From NCBI GenBank assembly GCA_963920705.1, contig OY987227.1:28811935-28875934 (forward strand): DNA of 64,000 bases. Direction: 5' to 3'. The DNA comes from Odiellus spinosus. Taxonomy: Eukaryota; Arthropoda; Arachnida; Opiliones; Phalangiidae. This document shows, in pieces, positions 23,514 to 34,702 of the stretch. A program made the position numbers and the translations under genes. Position 1 is the stretch's first letter. The number at the start of each line of letters is the position of its first letter. A model generated the notes under the pieces. That model was given only the letters and a program-made list of their open reading frames with translations, made no database searches and had not been told where the DNA came from.

Positions 23514-26500
23514 ATGTTAAGAGTCGAAAAGAATACGGCGGACTATTGTCGTCGTCAGCCCCAAAACGGAAACGAAGAACAGGCGAGGAAGATAGTGAAC
23601 TCTTCATCGTGCGCCAATCAAAATGGTAACGCGTTGTCGGGGCCTCCAATGGCTAACGTACCCAATATCTCTTGTTCCCGATTTTTGAGTCAATGTTTGC
23701 TCAAAGGAGGCGATCAAACTTTTCTGGTAAGCCAGTTAAACCTTGTTCAAATTACAGGAAACTTATAAAAAAAACTTTTTGGCGAGATAGACTCCGAAGA
23801 AAGTTGTTTTTAAAGCGTGGTTTTCACCATTTTTTTGTTTATCCATCCTATATTTTCGTTATTATTATCCTATATTTCCTATGATTTGAAATTTGCAATC
23901 ATATTTTCTCCTATAATTCGCCTTTAAATTAAATGAAAAGTAAAAGCTACGTCACGCCTCAGAAATTTCTCAATTTCTCGCGATTATATTCGCGAGCTTG
24001 GCGCCAAGTCAATTTGAGAAAAATTTGAACAAGAAGAATATCATTCGTCGTACGTTTAGGCATTGATTTTATTTCTCAATTTCAAATTTAATTTCAATTT
24101 TAATTTTATTTCTAAATATAGGAGTACGCTTCGTCTTTAATTACTAAAGCTAGGGTACCAAATCATATTTCACTAGTTTTAGACAGTAATCGAAAGGGCT
24201 GTGGCGAGGGGTTGGACATTCGTATAAATCCCGTACGCTAACAAAAAAATTCCAAAATAAATCAAAAATCCGCTTGATAAATCCGACAAAGATTTAAAAT
24301 CTTAGAAAAATCTTTAGATTTAAAAACAGATCTCAAATCCCCGATAAAAACAAGAAATCCCCGAATTAGATCAGAAATCCGATGAAAAAAATCCTAAATC
24401 CGAAAATGAATCGCCAGATCTACAATAAATCTCTAAATCAAATGATTTTTTTTTAAATCCTTAAATTCGGGGAAAGAATTCATTAATAGCAAATATTTAT
24501 AAATCCAGTAGTCTTTAATGGTGCCCCCCACCCCTCGGGCAACAGCGCGTGTTAATAACCTTATTCTCGGGTCAATTTTAGTCGCTTTTATCTGGATATT
24601 TCTTAATATTCAACTCTAAACTGATTTGGTGAGCCAAGTCCTGTTAAGGGCTAGGGTTAATACACGATAATACAGTCAAAGATGAGCGAAAATTCATAAA
24701 GTAGGGAAAACTCGAGGTTCAAAGGGTGCTAGAAGTTTCTTATCTAAAACACGGCATATTTATGTTGAAGGGTTAAATCACTAACTAAAAAACATACTGT
24801 CGGAGCTACAAATGAATATGAACCGATATTCTAAGCTCCGTGAAATAGACGGAAAACATCAGAATACAGCTCGAAATCGGATATCCATTGATAACTAAGC
24901 TTTTTTCACATATTTTAATCTCGGGTAAATTAAGTTAATATAAAGCCAAAAATTATATAAATAGCGTATCAAATGCGGGATACGAATTAGGTAGACCCGC
25001 GGAGATAAAATTTCAAGCTCGATTAATGAACAAATTACGCGTTTATTCAAACGGATAACGGGCCAAGATAAAAATACGACGTTTCTCGAAATTCGTGTAG
25101 AATGAAATATAATTATTAGATTTTTTCATCTAAATTGAAAGGAACAGCTCGACTAAATGACTTGGCATACATTCTATCTTCGAGATCTCAATTTGGGCTC
25201 AAATCAACGCGAAGAAACTCGAAAGGTTTCAAATGTTTCTTATCGGCGAATAAATAACTCGCGTATAAATTTCCTATAACAATGAGTACGAATAAAAAGT
25301 TTGCCTTACATTCGGGTAGGCCTATACTTTAACTCGAACAAGAAATTGATATGTTTTGGCGAAATCACGAATTCTTTGAAGCGAAATAGCGAAATCCGGG
25401 ACGAAATCGCGAATTCTTTGAAGCGAAATAGGGAAAAATCACGAAATTTTTGGCGGAATCGCTTAATCACAAAATCTTTGGCGTAATCGCTAAATCTCGA
25501 AATCCCGTACGCTTCTTTTTTGGGAATGTCGGACCCCTCGGATAATGTCGATCGAAATACACGAAAAGGCTACGTTTTTCATTAATTGCCATACTTCTAT
25601 CAGTTACTTTACTTATGGCGCGTTAACTATCGAAATCGCCGAGCATAAATATATTATATATTTTTGCTGAAACTAAAATATTTGTAAATGATATATAATT
25701 TGTAAACGTCGGTATTCTTAATCATATTAATAAAAGGGGTCCAAATTTCAAAAACATTTAAATGCTGGAATTGAGTAATTAAAATTAAATAGACTTCTAA
25801 ACCCTATATTTAACGCGTAGATAATCTGTCAAGCTGGACGCGAATCTCAAAAACCATTAACTTCGTATACGTTTATCTCAGCTTCCAACTTTTATTTCGC
25901 TAATTTCAAAGTTACAAGTTCCTTTATTTATTAGATAATTAACGCCATTAGTTTTAATTAGGGTACTTTTTGGAAAACTCGCTTTAGGAAAAACGAGCCG
26001 CGCAGCGTTACATTAAAAACAATTGCAAAAATAATTTATTTCTAAAAAACACTATTTGTTTCCAGCGCCGTTTTTCATTAAATTTAACCGTTTAGTTTTT
26101 ACGATTATTGAAAGTTTGGTGAAAAAAACTGAAAATTAGATCTAGATAAACTACACTTTATCTCGTATTTTATACGTAGAATCGATTTGTGAGCAATTTC
26201 GGTACAAAGTCTGACTGATTATCTTTAAGTTTACCGCGTTTCAAAAGATTATTATCTCTAGTTAATTTTAAAATTAACTTTAAAAATGTTTTTCAAAAAC
26301 ATGCCTTGGAAAACGAAACATACAGCCATAACGGCTAATTAAAAAAAAAAAAAAAAAAAAAATAGGAACAGTCTTATTTTCGTTATAAATATTCCTAATC
26401 AGGGTTGCCACAGTTTTCCCTGACTTATCCAGGTTTTTCCCTGACCGTTTCAGCTAATACTACTTAATTTTTAACCTTTTATTTATTATATATATAATCG

Positions 26501-29440
26501 CGTTCATCAAACTTTGTTGCAGGCGTATCTTTCCTCTAATCTATACAACTGACACGCCGTTAGCTGAGAATCTTTTCCGCGGATAATGATTGCAATTTCC
26601 TGACTTCTCGAAAGATCTTTAAATTCCCTGACTTTTTAAAATACCTTTAAATTCCCTGACTTTTTAAAATACCTTTAAATTCCCTGACTTTTTAAGTTAA
26701 TTTTAAAATTCCCTGACTTTTCCCTAACTTTTTAAAATATCTTAAAATTCCCTGACTTTTTTGGTTCATTTTCAAATTCCCTGACTTTTCCCTGTTTTCC
26801 ATGTTTTCCCTGACCCGTGGCAACCTTGTCCTTATAACGATTCTGTAGTTTAATTACATTTTTAAAGTTAACCGATTAATTTCATTGGCTGTTTGAATTT
26901 GGATGATATTCGAGCGTTATTTTAAAAGTGATCCCGCGAATGAAACTTCGATCTTTATTCGCAGTCGGAATAAAGAATGATCAAAATCGAAGCCAATGAA
27001 TCTAGTTTCGTTAATCTACGTTTCTTAATCATCGAGATATAAGTGATTTCGTAAAATAGCATTTAGCGTCAAAAAGATCCACGGACCCCGCAATATCCAA
27101 TATCCTAAATAACCACGTTTAAACTAATATTGTCACTTACTAGTTTGAAGGTCTACGATGAATGTTGTTGTTTGAGTTTATATGTCCGGAAGATTCGCGA
27201 TTCGGGAAAAAAAAAAAAACAAGCGCAGATCTCGAAAATTTCACAAACACGAATAAACACATTGGAAGGTATAATAGTTCGTTGCGGTAACCTTTGCCCT
27301 TCTTTCCAATCAGTATAAGGGTTGAATATTTTTAAACGAATGGTCTTTCGGATCCTTTTGAGCGTGCTCCATTGGCGTCGGCCACTCGAGGGTTCTTTCG
27401 CGTCAATGCTGGATCACCTGAGAAATATTAAAAAAAAAAAAAACAATAATGCATTTTTTAAATTATTTGAAAACGAGGTTGTGCCAAAAAACATTTTTGT
27501 ACTTTGTAAAACATAAATTTCGGTATTTCTGGTAATACGCGAATACAAACGATTGCCGAATTATTAAGCTAAGATACGTTAAAACCGAAAAATGTATCGG
27601 CTCCCCACTGATAAAATACTCGTACGCCCGTGGACGAATTGTCTTTGTATTAGGCCTGGTAAAAAATAGGCGAAAGTACTTCTCATTCGCAAAATATTTT
27701 AGGATTATTTATTAGATTAAAAAATACGCAAAATTGAAATGTCACTCGTATTTCTATTTGTTTGTTTGTTTCAGATTAACAGCGCTAACGATAAGCGTTT
27801 GACTTATCACGAAACATTTAAAATGGTGAAACGAGCGTCCGGCTGGTTTGGACGTCGTATTAACAACGGGGACGTTATTTGCATTTATTCGGGCAATAGA
27901 CCGCACTACGTCACCGCTTTCTTGGCCATTACCGCCGCTGGTGGCGCTGTTTGTCACGCCAACTCCGAATTTACATCCGGTATACATAAACCTTAATCTT
28001 TAACCGGGTTATCTATAAAATCTTTAAAATTCAAGTTCTACAATCAACGCAAAACCACGGCCTAAAAATAATTTTACCTTACGAAGAAAACCACTAAGAT
28101 TAGGAAAACACTTTGAATAGCGCTATTAAACGTCACAGACGCGCCTTGAACACCGTTTAACAATCGTACGTCATAGACATCCCTATATTTCATTGGTTTA
28201 CAACAACATTACCGATCGATTACGAACAATTCGTTTTTAATTTAAAGCTTTGAATAAAGTTAGATTGAGTAATTGGAAATAGACTCATTTTTAATGTGGT
28301 TTCGCCTTTTAAAGCCAAAGGTTTTACCCAGGCTCCCTCCTCCTTTGCCACGTTCTAAACTTTCCGTTATTATTATTTACTTTTGATATATGATGATAAA
28401 AATTAAGAATATTATTGAAGAAATAAATATTATTGCAGCCGAGCTTGAAGATTTGATAGATTCGGTTGGAAACGTGGTTGCCATTATAGCGGAAAAGGAT
28501 AACATCGAAAGAGCGATCGAAGTAGCGCGGAAAAAAGACAACAAAATACGAGTTAGTTCCTCATTTTTCTAACGATTTCCAAACATCTATCACTCGTTTA
28601 CTTTTATGGAATGAAATAATAGACTTTTGGTAATATGTCTGATTCTTATACGCGGCGTATCTCCGTTCGTTATCAAGCTTTTGATGTACACGGATGATAT
28701 CGCTCCGGTCCCGGGATCGGTGGCGTCTTACGAGAGTGTCACGGATGGATGGCGAGAGGAAGAGCTCGTTTTGGAAGATACTTTCGCCGATCGTAACACT
28801 TTGATCTCGGGTGACCCGAAAAAAAGCGTTCTACATATATTATCGTCAAGCGGCACCACGGGATTACCCAAGAGGGTTCTGGTCAGTCACGGCGCGCGAT
28901 TACACAATATTATTCAACTAAGGTCAGTATCTTCGATTAAAGATCCGCAAAAATATTAATTCCTTCTATCTCCTATATTATCCTTTATTTGAAATAATTT
29001 TAGCCTTATATTATCCAATAAAACCAAATTTCGCGTCCCGTATAATCCTACATTTCCTATAATATTAATTTCGTTATGACGAGGTTTTGAAAATATTGAC
29101 AAAACGCGTCTATTTCTTTACAGCGATCCAAACTTTCGATTTTGCGATAAAGGGGAGATTCTAATGCTACTTATGCCTATGCATTTGATGTTCGCCACTG
29201 TTTTGTGGACTCACGCTTTGTCGGAAGGTGCCACCGTTGTTACCCTTTCTCAGTTCAAGCCCAGTCGATTTCTAACGGCATTGCAAGAATACCAAGTAAG
29301 CGAGTAAATCGACTGACCTTTAAATAAATTAAAAGTCCCCCGATAAACAAAACTTGGGTCGAGGAAACTTCGAGAAAGAAAATTTTCTTCCCGCACGCGA
29401 TAACGGTTCTTCCCTTTTTTCTACAAATTCGTTTGACCCC

Positions 29441-29480
<40 letters not shown>

Positions 29481-32400
29481 CAAAAAAAAAAGTATCGAAA
29501 ATAGAAGGGAGAGAGTCCGTGACCGGATTTTATTGACGAAAACGTCTTTTCATCTTTTTAAAGGGAGAAACAATTACTACAAGGGCTCTTAAACTTTACC
29601 ACTCATTGCTGTAATGTCTGTAAATGATAATTTACTAGCGCTGTTTTGTAATAAAACGGTAACAGATGCGAGATAAACCCTAAAATGACGGTAAAAAATG
29701 GTAAAAATTAACGGAGCCCTGAGAATTAAAGTGAAATTCGGAGTAAAAATAGAGCTCGGAATCGGATACCCCATTATCTTCCGTATATTTTCAGATATTT
29801 TCGGATAAATTGTTTTGTAAACGTATAAGGTTTACACGAAGATAAGCCTTTTCCGCTTTATCTACCAACAAATTTCTCGTATTCAAACGTATAACGATGG
29901 ATAAGCAACATTCGCGTTTCCAGAATTAGTCGAAAATATATTTCAAATTTAGTTTTAATTCGAAGAATAGAAATAAAACGATAAGATTTTAAATCATCTT
30001 TTTATCCGTTATTTTTCATGAAAATAAATTTTAAATAATTTTTATCCGAACGTATAACGTATCGGATAATATTCTAAGTTGCCATTTTTGGATAAAAACT
30101 GATATGGATTACGTTTTCTTGCTTTATCTTGGAATAAGTTAACTCGAATAGTCTATTTTTAATGAAATGGATAATATACGTCAGAATTTAGTATATTTTA
30201 TCCAATTATACGAATTCCGAGCTCTCTAAGTAAAAATGCAGTGATGATTGAATTTTTCGTGCGAAACTATATATAATGTCATTGGCACTTTGAATAAGAA
30301 AGTTCTTATTTTTATTTGTTGTTCCGAACAGTGCACTCTTTTGCCGGTAGTTCCGTCTTTGGCTCTGTTTTTAATCGAAAGTCCGTTGACCGAGACGTTC
30401 GATCTGTCAAAACTGAAGAAAGTTCTTTTCGGGGGCGCTTCCGTGCCACCCTCCATTGGGGAAATTTTACAGCGGAAATTGAAGTTACAATCTTGCCGGC
30501 AAGGTGGGCTCCGACAATTTATTTTTAGAATTTAACCTACGAGATACGTTTCTTGAACTTTGTTCGTATTTTTAAGTTAAGGCGTACGTTAACCAAAAAT
30601 AGGTAATAACGAAATAAACGCGCACCCCCTGCAAATCAGCCGAGGGTAGGACTCGAAGTTTGGATAAAATTATCAGCTAATTTTGGGATTATTTACGATT
30701 ACTTTACCCCGAGAGCGACACGCGTTGAGGAATACTTGTTAAGTCAATAAAATTCTATAATATGATTTTATAATCATTATTAAAAGTATAATTAGGAGAA
30801 GCTAATTAGGATACTCTTGAAAAATTTGTACACTTTGGTTCCAGATTTCCAGCGATTTCTCCCTCGTTTTTCATTGGATGAAATCCTTTTTAAGCTAAGC
30901 TTTTCTTCGAAAGGTTAACTCGTCTATATCCCTAAAAATATTGAGTTATTTGGCCCCGCATTACGCGGCCTATTGGAAATATTTCGAGACAAACTTTCTC
31001 AAAGCGATAGAAATATTCTCTTCCTAATAATTTATTTCGAATCAAAATTGAAACTTTTAGAATTTTCTCGTTTTCAATAGGTTACGGCTTGACGGAAGCT
31101 GGTCACGTGACAAACTTGGTTAACAACAAATCGAATATTCGTACCATCGGCTCCTTACTTCCGGGCACGGAGATGCAGGTACGGAAATGAATTTTTATAT
31201 AGGAAGAGTCGCGAAATGAGATGTTTATCTCGCTGTTCTTGATAAATCTCCCGCGAATTTATCAAAGCATTAACGTATATTTAAAAGGGATTATAAACTC
31301 TTATAACGAGGCATTTTTCGTACAGGCTTGCCATAGTTTTTCTGACGCAAATTCCCTGACTTTTGCAGGTTTTTCCCTGACCTAACAATTTTTAACCTTT
31401 TATTGTTTATATAATCGCGTTCGCCAAACTTTTTGCGCGTATCTTCGTTCTAATCTATACAACTGACACGCCGGCAACTGAGAATCTTTTCCCGCGGATA
31501 ATGATTGGAATTTCCTGGCTTCTCGAAATATCTAAAAATTCCCCGACTTCTTTGGTTCATTTTCAAATTCCCTGACTTTTCCTTGACCCGTGGCAACCCT
31601 GTCGTATATATATTAATCAAAGAGTGTACCCCAATGGGGCGCTGCCCCCCGCGAGTTCCTCTTCAATTTCGAATTCGTTTATATTATAACAGTCGAAATC
31701 GTTGAAATTAACTCGTTATACGAGTCTATAGTATCCCTTTAAACGCGATAAATATTTCCATTTCCAGGTGAGAGACTTGCAAACTAAGCGCGTATTAGGG
31801 CCAAATCAACTAGGGGAGTTTTGGATCCGCGGCCCGCAGGTAAATTAAAATATGCAAAATTATTTTCTTGATTTAATTTACGATTATTTAATACGTTTGA
31901 TCGAATCTTAGGTAATGATCGGATATCAAGGATTGGAGAGTATTTTTGACGAAAATGGATGGCTAAGAACGGGTAAGAATAGCCGAATGGATAAACGTTT
32001 ACCATTTGATAGGGTGGTACAAAAATTAAAAAACGACATCATTAAAAGATAATTTTGACCCCAGTTGCCAGAAAATATAACCATTTTCGATTGTTTTAAA
32101 ATGAACGCGTCAACCCTAAAGATGCAAAACATAAATGTATGAACTTAGAGCTAATCGGAAAAAGTGTTTAATGTCGGCCAAATTTGCCATCATAAAGGAA
32201 TATGAGCCAATGAAAATTTTTCTCTAAATTTCCTAATGTAGGGGATGTTGGTTATTACGACGGCGACTGTGATTTTTACTTCGTGGAGCGACTCAAGGAC
32301 ATTCTGAAGGTTAAAGGTCATCAAGTGGCTCCGGCTGAATTAGAAAATATCATACTGAAGCATCCGATGGTCTTCGATTGCGCCGTAGTGGGAGTACCGG

Positions 32401-33669
32401 ACCCCAGAGCCGGCGAATACCCTTTAGCCTTTGTCGTCATCAAAAATAACAACGATAAAGAACAGTCGGAGGAATCCGTCATGGAAGACGAATATTTGGC
32501 TAAAGATATTCAAGCCTTCGTCGCCAGTGAGTAACGGATCTTAGAAGCTAATTTCCTAGATTGAGGGGGCGACATTTTATAAAACAGAGTTCGTGATCAA
32601 TTTGCATTTTTCAAAATTGAAAATAGCTCTAAAAGAGATTCGCCTTCAATTCGCCAGGGTTCGTAAGCGAATTGTTAACCAGAAAAGTCAGGGAAATTGG
32701 AAATGGCCCGGGGAATTTCAAAATTGGACGAAAAGGTCAGGGAAATAACTCGGGAAAATTTGAAAAAGGGCTCAAATGGTCAGAGAAAATAAATATTTTG
32801 GAACCAGTGTCAAGGAACTATTTATGATTGGTTGACCAATTAATCGCAACGTAATTATTTTAAACTGAAAATATTTGCCTAAAGATAATTTTATTTTTTA
32901 ATATTCCGAGTAAACTATCAGCTGACCCTGATTGATAAAACTATAGGCGCGTTCACGCTAGAAACTTCGCAACCGTTTCGAACGGTGTTGGAAAGGTTAA
33001 ATTATAAAATTTTGGGGTTATTATAAAAATCAAATTAAAATCTCGAAGAATCGATTTGAACATTCGAAACGGTTTAAAAACTGCTTCAAAGCGTGAACTT
33101 AGCTAAAGTCAAATAAAAAGTGAAAATGACCAAGAGCGGAGCTCGTTAGAATAAATTCGTGATCCAATATTGAAATTGATCATTGAAATTATTTAGAAAT
33201 GGTCGGGGAAAAACCCGGAAATTAATTTCCAAAATTTTGTACGAGTCCTGTTCGCGTTTGACGTCATTCCTCTCACCCACGCAAATGGCTCAGTGGGTTA
33301 AAAACGCGCCCTTTAATATAATTTTTGTACTAAATAACATATTCTATGATCTAATATAAATCTAAAAATTAAGTTATCGCGTATTACGCGCGTTTTCCTT
33401 CAGTCTCCCTTTAATTCTAGCGTTCCATTTTAAAAAAAAAATTAAATTTTGATATTTCGGGTTAAGGTTTTTGTTTGAAAGTACTTTATTAATAAGATAT
33501 TTCATTGGTTATTTTTGTAGGTCGGTCGTGTCGAATGAAACATCTAACAGGAGGAGTACGTTTCGTGGCTAAAATCCCACGAACGCGGTCGGGAAAAACT
33601 CTCCGAATTATTTTGCGCCGCCTTTTACTGTCCGAGAAAGAAAAACAAGGGTCGAATTCGGACATTTAA
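23514..33669 (+). CDS. Acyl-CoA synthetase, 4-coumarate-CoA-ligase/luciferase-like (ANL superfamily), complete 11-exon gene
   Basis: Exons: 23514-23726, 27775-27979, 28439-28551, 28678-28922, 29124-29295, 30332-30503, 31081-31178, 31768-31839, 31912-31972, 32242-32526, 33521-33669. Every junction keeps phase and the total is 594 codons plus stop. The family uses ATP to adenylate a carboxylic acid and passes it to CoA. Visible motifs by my numbering: P-loop SSSGTTGLPK (233-242), YGLTE (375-379), TGDVGYYDGD (450-459), ERLKDILKVKGHQVAPAELE (466-485), and PRTRSGK with the catalytic Lys at about 571. The P-loop is followed by Arg where Gly is usual, and ERLKD replaces the usual DRLKE. The C-terminus ends SDI, so there is no SKL-type peroxisomal signal. 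The N-terminus is about 40 residues longer than usual. The start of exon 4 (aag|ctt at 28678) is the least certain junction. Substrate unknown. Confidence 0.88.
24190..24535. mobile_element. GAGGGG-ended, GAAATC/AAATCC-rich element (intron 1 of synthetase)
   Basis: Begins GCGAGGGGTTGGACATTCG then ATCCCGTACGC, and ends CCACCCCTCGGG. The interior is a degenerate AAATCC/AAATCG repeat. It shares its start with the inverted right end of 25340-25545 and its interior style with 526-1511. Confidence 0.55.
24867..25335 (+). mobile_element. GAGCTC element (type 1), right end truncated
   Basis: Starts AGCTCGAAATCGGATATCC and carries the long shared core ('ttttaatctcgg', 'aaatgcgggatacgaatta', 'acgacgtttctcgaaattcg', 'gaacagctcgactaaatg', 'tttcttatcggcgaat'). 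It stops before the CCGAGCTC end. Confidence 0.65.
25340..25545 (-). mobile_element. Second GAAATC-rich element, reversed
   Basis: Degenerate GAAATCGCGAATTCTTTGAAGC repeats end with AAATCCCGTACGC…GAATGTCGGACCCCTCGG, the reverse complement of the start of the element at 24190. The left end is not delimited. Confidence 0.5.
26341..26362 (+). repeat. Poly-A tract (22-23 A)
   Basis: An uninterrupted A run in intron 1 of the synthetase, just before a CAGGGTTGCCAC element. Confidence 0.9.
26400..26828. mobile_element. CAGGGTTGCCAC-ended element
   Basis: Left end CAGGGTTGCCACAG, right end CCGTGGCAACCTTG, so short terminal inverted repeats. The interior is dominated by 'ccctgactttt' and 'aaattccctgac' repeats with a shared middle ('cttttatttattata', 'ctatacaactgacacg'). 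Relatives: 31323-31601, 41814-42113, 46768-47043, 60144-60554 (reversed) and a scrap at 34084-34115. Confidence 0.75.
27128..27540. repeat. Dispersed repeat shared with 51765-52165
   Basis: Both copies contain 'agtttgaaggtcta', 'attggaaggta', 'aacctttgccct', 'cgaatggtct' and 'gctccattggcgtc' in the same order over about 400 bp. Class unknown; this copy lies in intron 1 of the synthetase. Confidence 0.7.
29435..29478 (+). repeat. Poly-T tract
   Basis: More than 30 consecutive T in intron 5 of the synthetase. Confidence 0.9.
29752..30224. mobile_element. Complete GAGCTC element (type 2), intron 5 of synthetase
   Basis: TA-GAGCTCGGAATCGGATA at the left and ATACGAATTCCGAGCTC at the right; 473 bp. 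The right flank is TC rather than TA. The interior is that of 50493-51040 and 57891-58419 in the opposite orientation. Confidence 0.75.
31323..31601. mobile_element. CAGGGTTGCCAC-type element, intron 7 of synthetase
   Basis: Ends CAGGCTTGCCATAG and CCGTGGCAACCCTG, with the same middle as 26400-26828 but fewer internal 'ccctgac' units. Confidence 0.7.
32685..32815 (-). mobile_element. Degenerate 'gtcaggg' repeat (relative of CAGGGTTGCC elements)
   Basis: Repeated GTCAGGGAAAT and GGAATTTCAAAATTGG phrases in the orientation of 60144-60554; the termini are lost. Lies in intron 10 of the synthetase. Confidence 0.45.
32945..33110. mobile_element. Small imperfect inverted-repeat element
   Basis: GCGCGTTCACGCTAGAAACT at the left pairs imperfectly with AAAGCGTGAACTTAG at the right; CGTTTCGAAC and TTCGAAACGG form inner arms. 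Intron 10 of the synthetase. Confidence 0.4.
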
Positions 33670-34702
33670 AGAGCCTCTATTTTTCTTTCCATTTAATCTT
33701 GTTAAAAATTGATATTTAATATTGTTTTTCCCTTTTCAAAGTAGCACTCAATCATTTACACTATTAATGTTTATAATATAGAATACACGGTGTCCATTTT
33801 TATCACAACGCTTGGAAAGTAAATATTTTAATATAAATTGATTTTTTACCAATGAATTATTAAAGTAAATGTATACTTCAAACTCGCTTTTTTTTTTCTT
33901 TGTTTTTTTTTTTTTTTTCAATTTAAAAGGATGGTATAACCACAATTATTCGTTACTCAAAAAAATTGAGCTTACGAATAATTTCGGATATCCATTGATA
34001 ACTAAGCTTTTTTCAGATATTTTAATCTCGGATAAATTGTTTGTTAATTTAAAAACACAAATTATTCAGTGAACGTATCTTTTCCGCGTTTTCCCTGACC
34101 CGTGGCAACCCGGATAAAAACTTGGACAAGAACATTTCCGATTATTTTATCTTTATTCGGAACTTAAAATTTTTCGAGGAAAGTCTATGATAAATCCAAC
34201 GTAATCGCGAATAATTTTCCGATTAATTTTTTACGATTAACTGATAGTTGCGGATTATTTTGTCCAAACCCCGATCTCTACCTATAACTGACAAGCTTAG
34301 AATAATTTCTTGGCTCTTAATATTATAAAATCAATAATAATAAGATCCTAGAAAAACGCGAGGTTTGTTTGGCACCTAACATCGATTATTAACTTTCCAA
34401 TAACAATTTATTCCCATTAAGAACAATAAACAAACACCGAACAATTGTTTTACATCAATCACTTACGGTTCATCATCAATAAATGATATTGATAATGTAG
34501 TTACGCCAGTTTTAACCTTATTCCGAGTATCTCGCGTATCTCTTACCTTCTAACTACGAACTACATTGTCTCAAACTAAATAGACAACGAAATAAAATTA
34601 TAAACAAAGCTAAATGCCAAATTAAAAACTAAAATTTTTATAGCGAGTTTTCGGTTTGATGCGGAAAGGTTTGGTCAAATTCTGACCAATATTAAAACGA
34701 AT
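33670..34702. other. Intergenic between synthetase and receptor cluster
   Basis: Holds a T-rich run (33887-33919), a scrap of GAGCTC element (about 33968-34070, 'ggatatccattgataactaa'), a scrap of CAGGGTTGCC element (34084-34115) and AT-rich unique DNA. No strong poly(A) signal for the synthetase was picked out. Confidence 0.45.
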
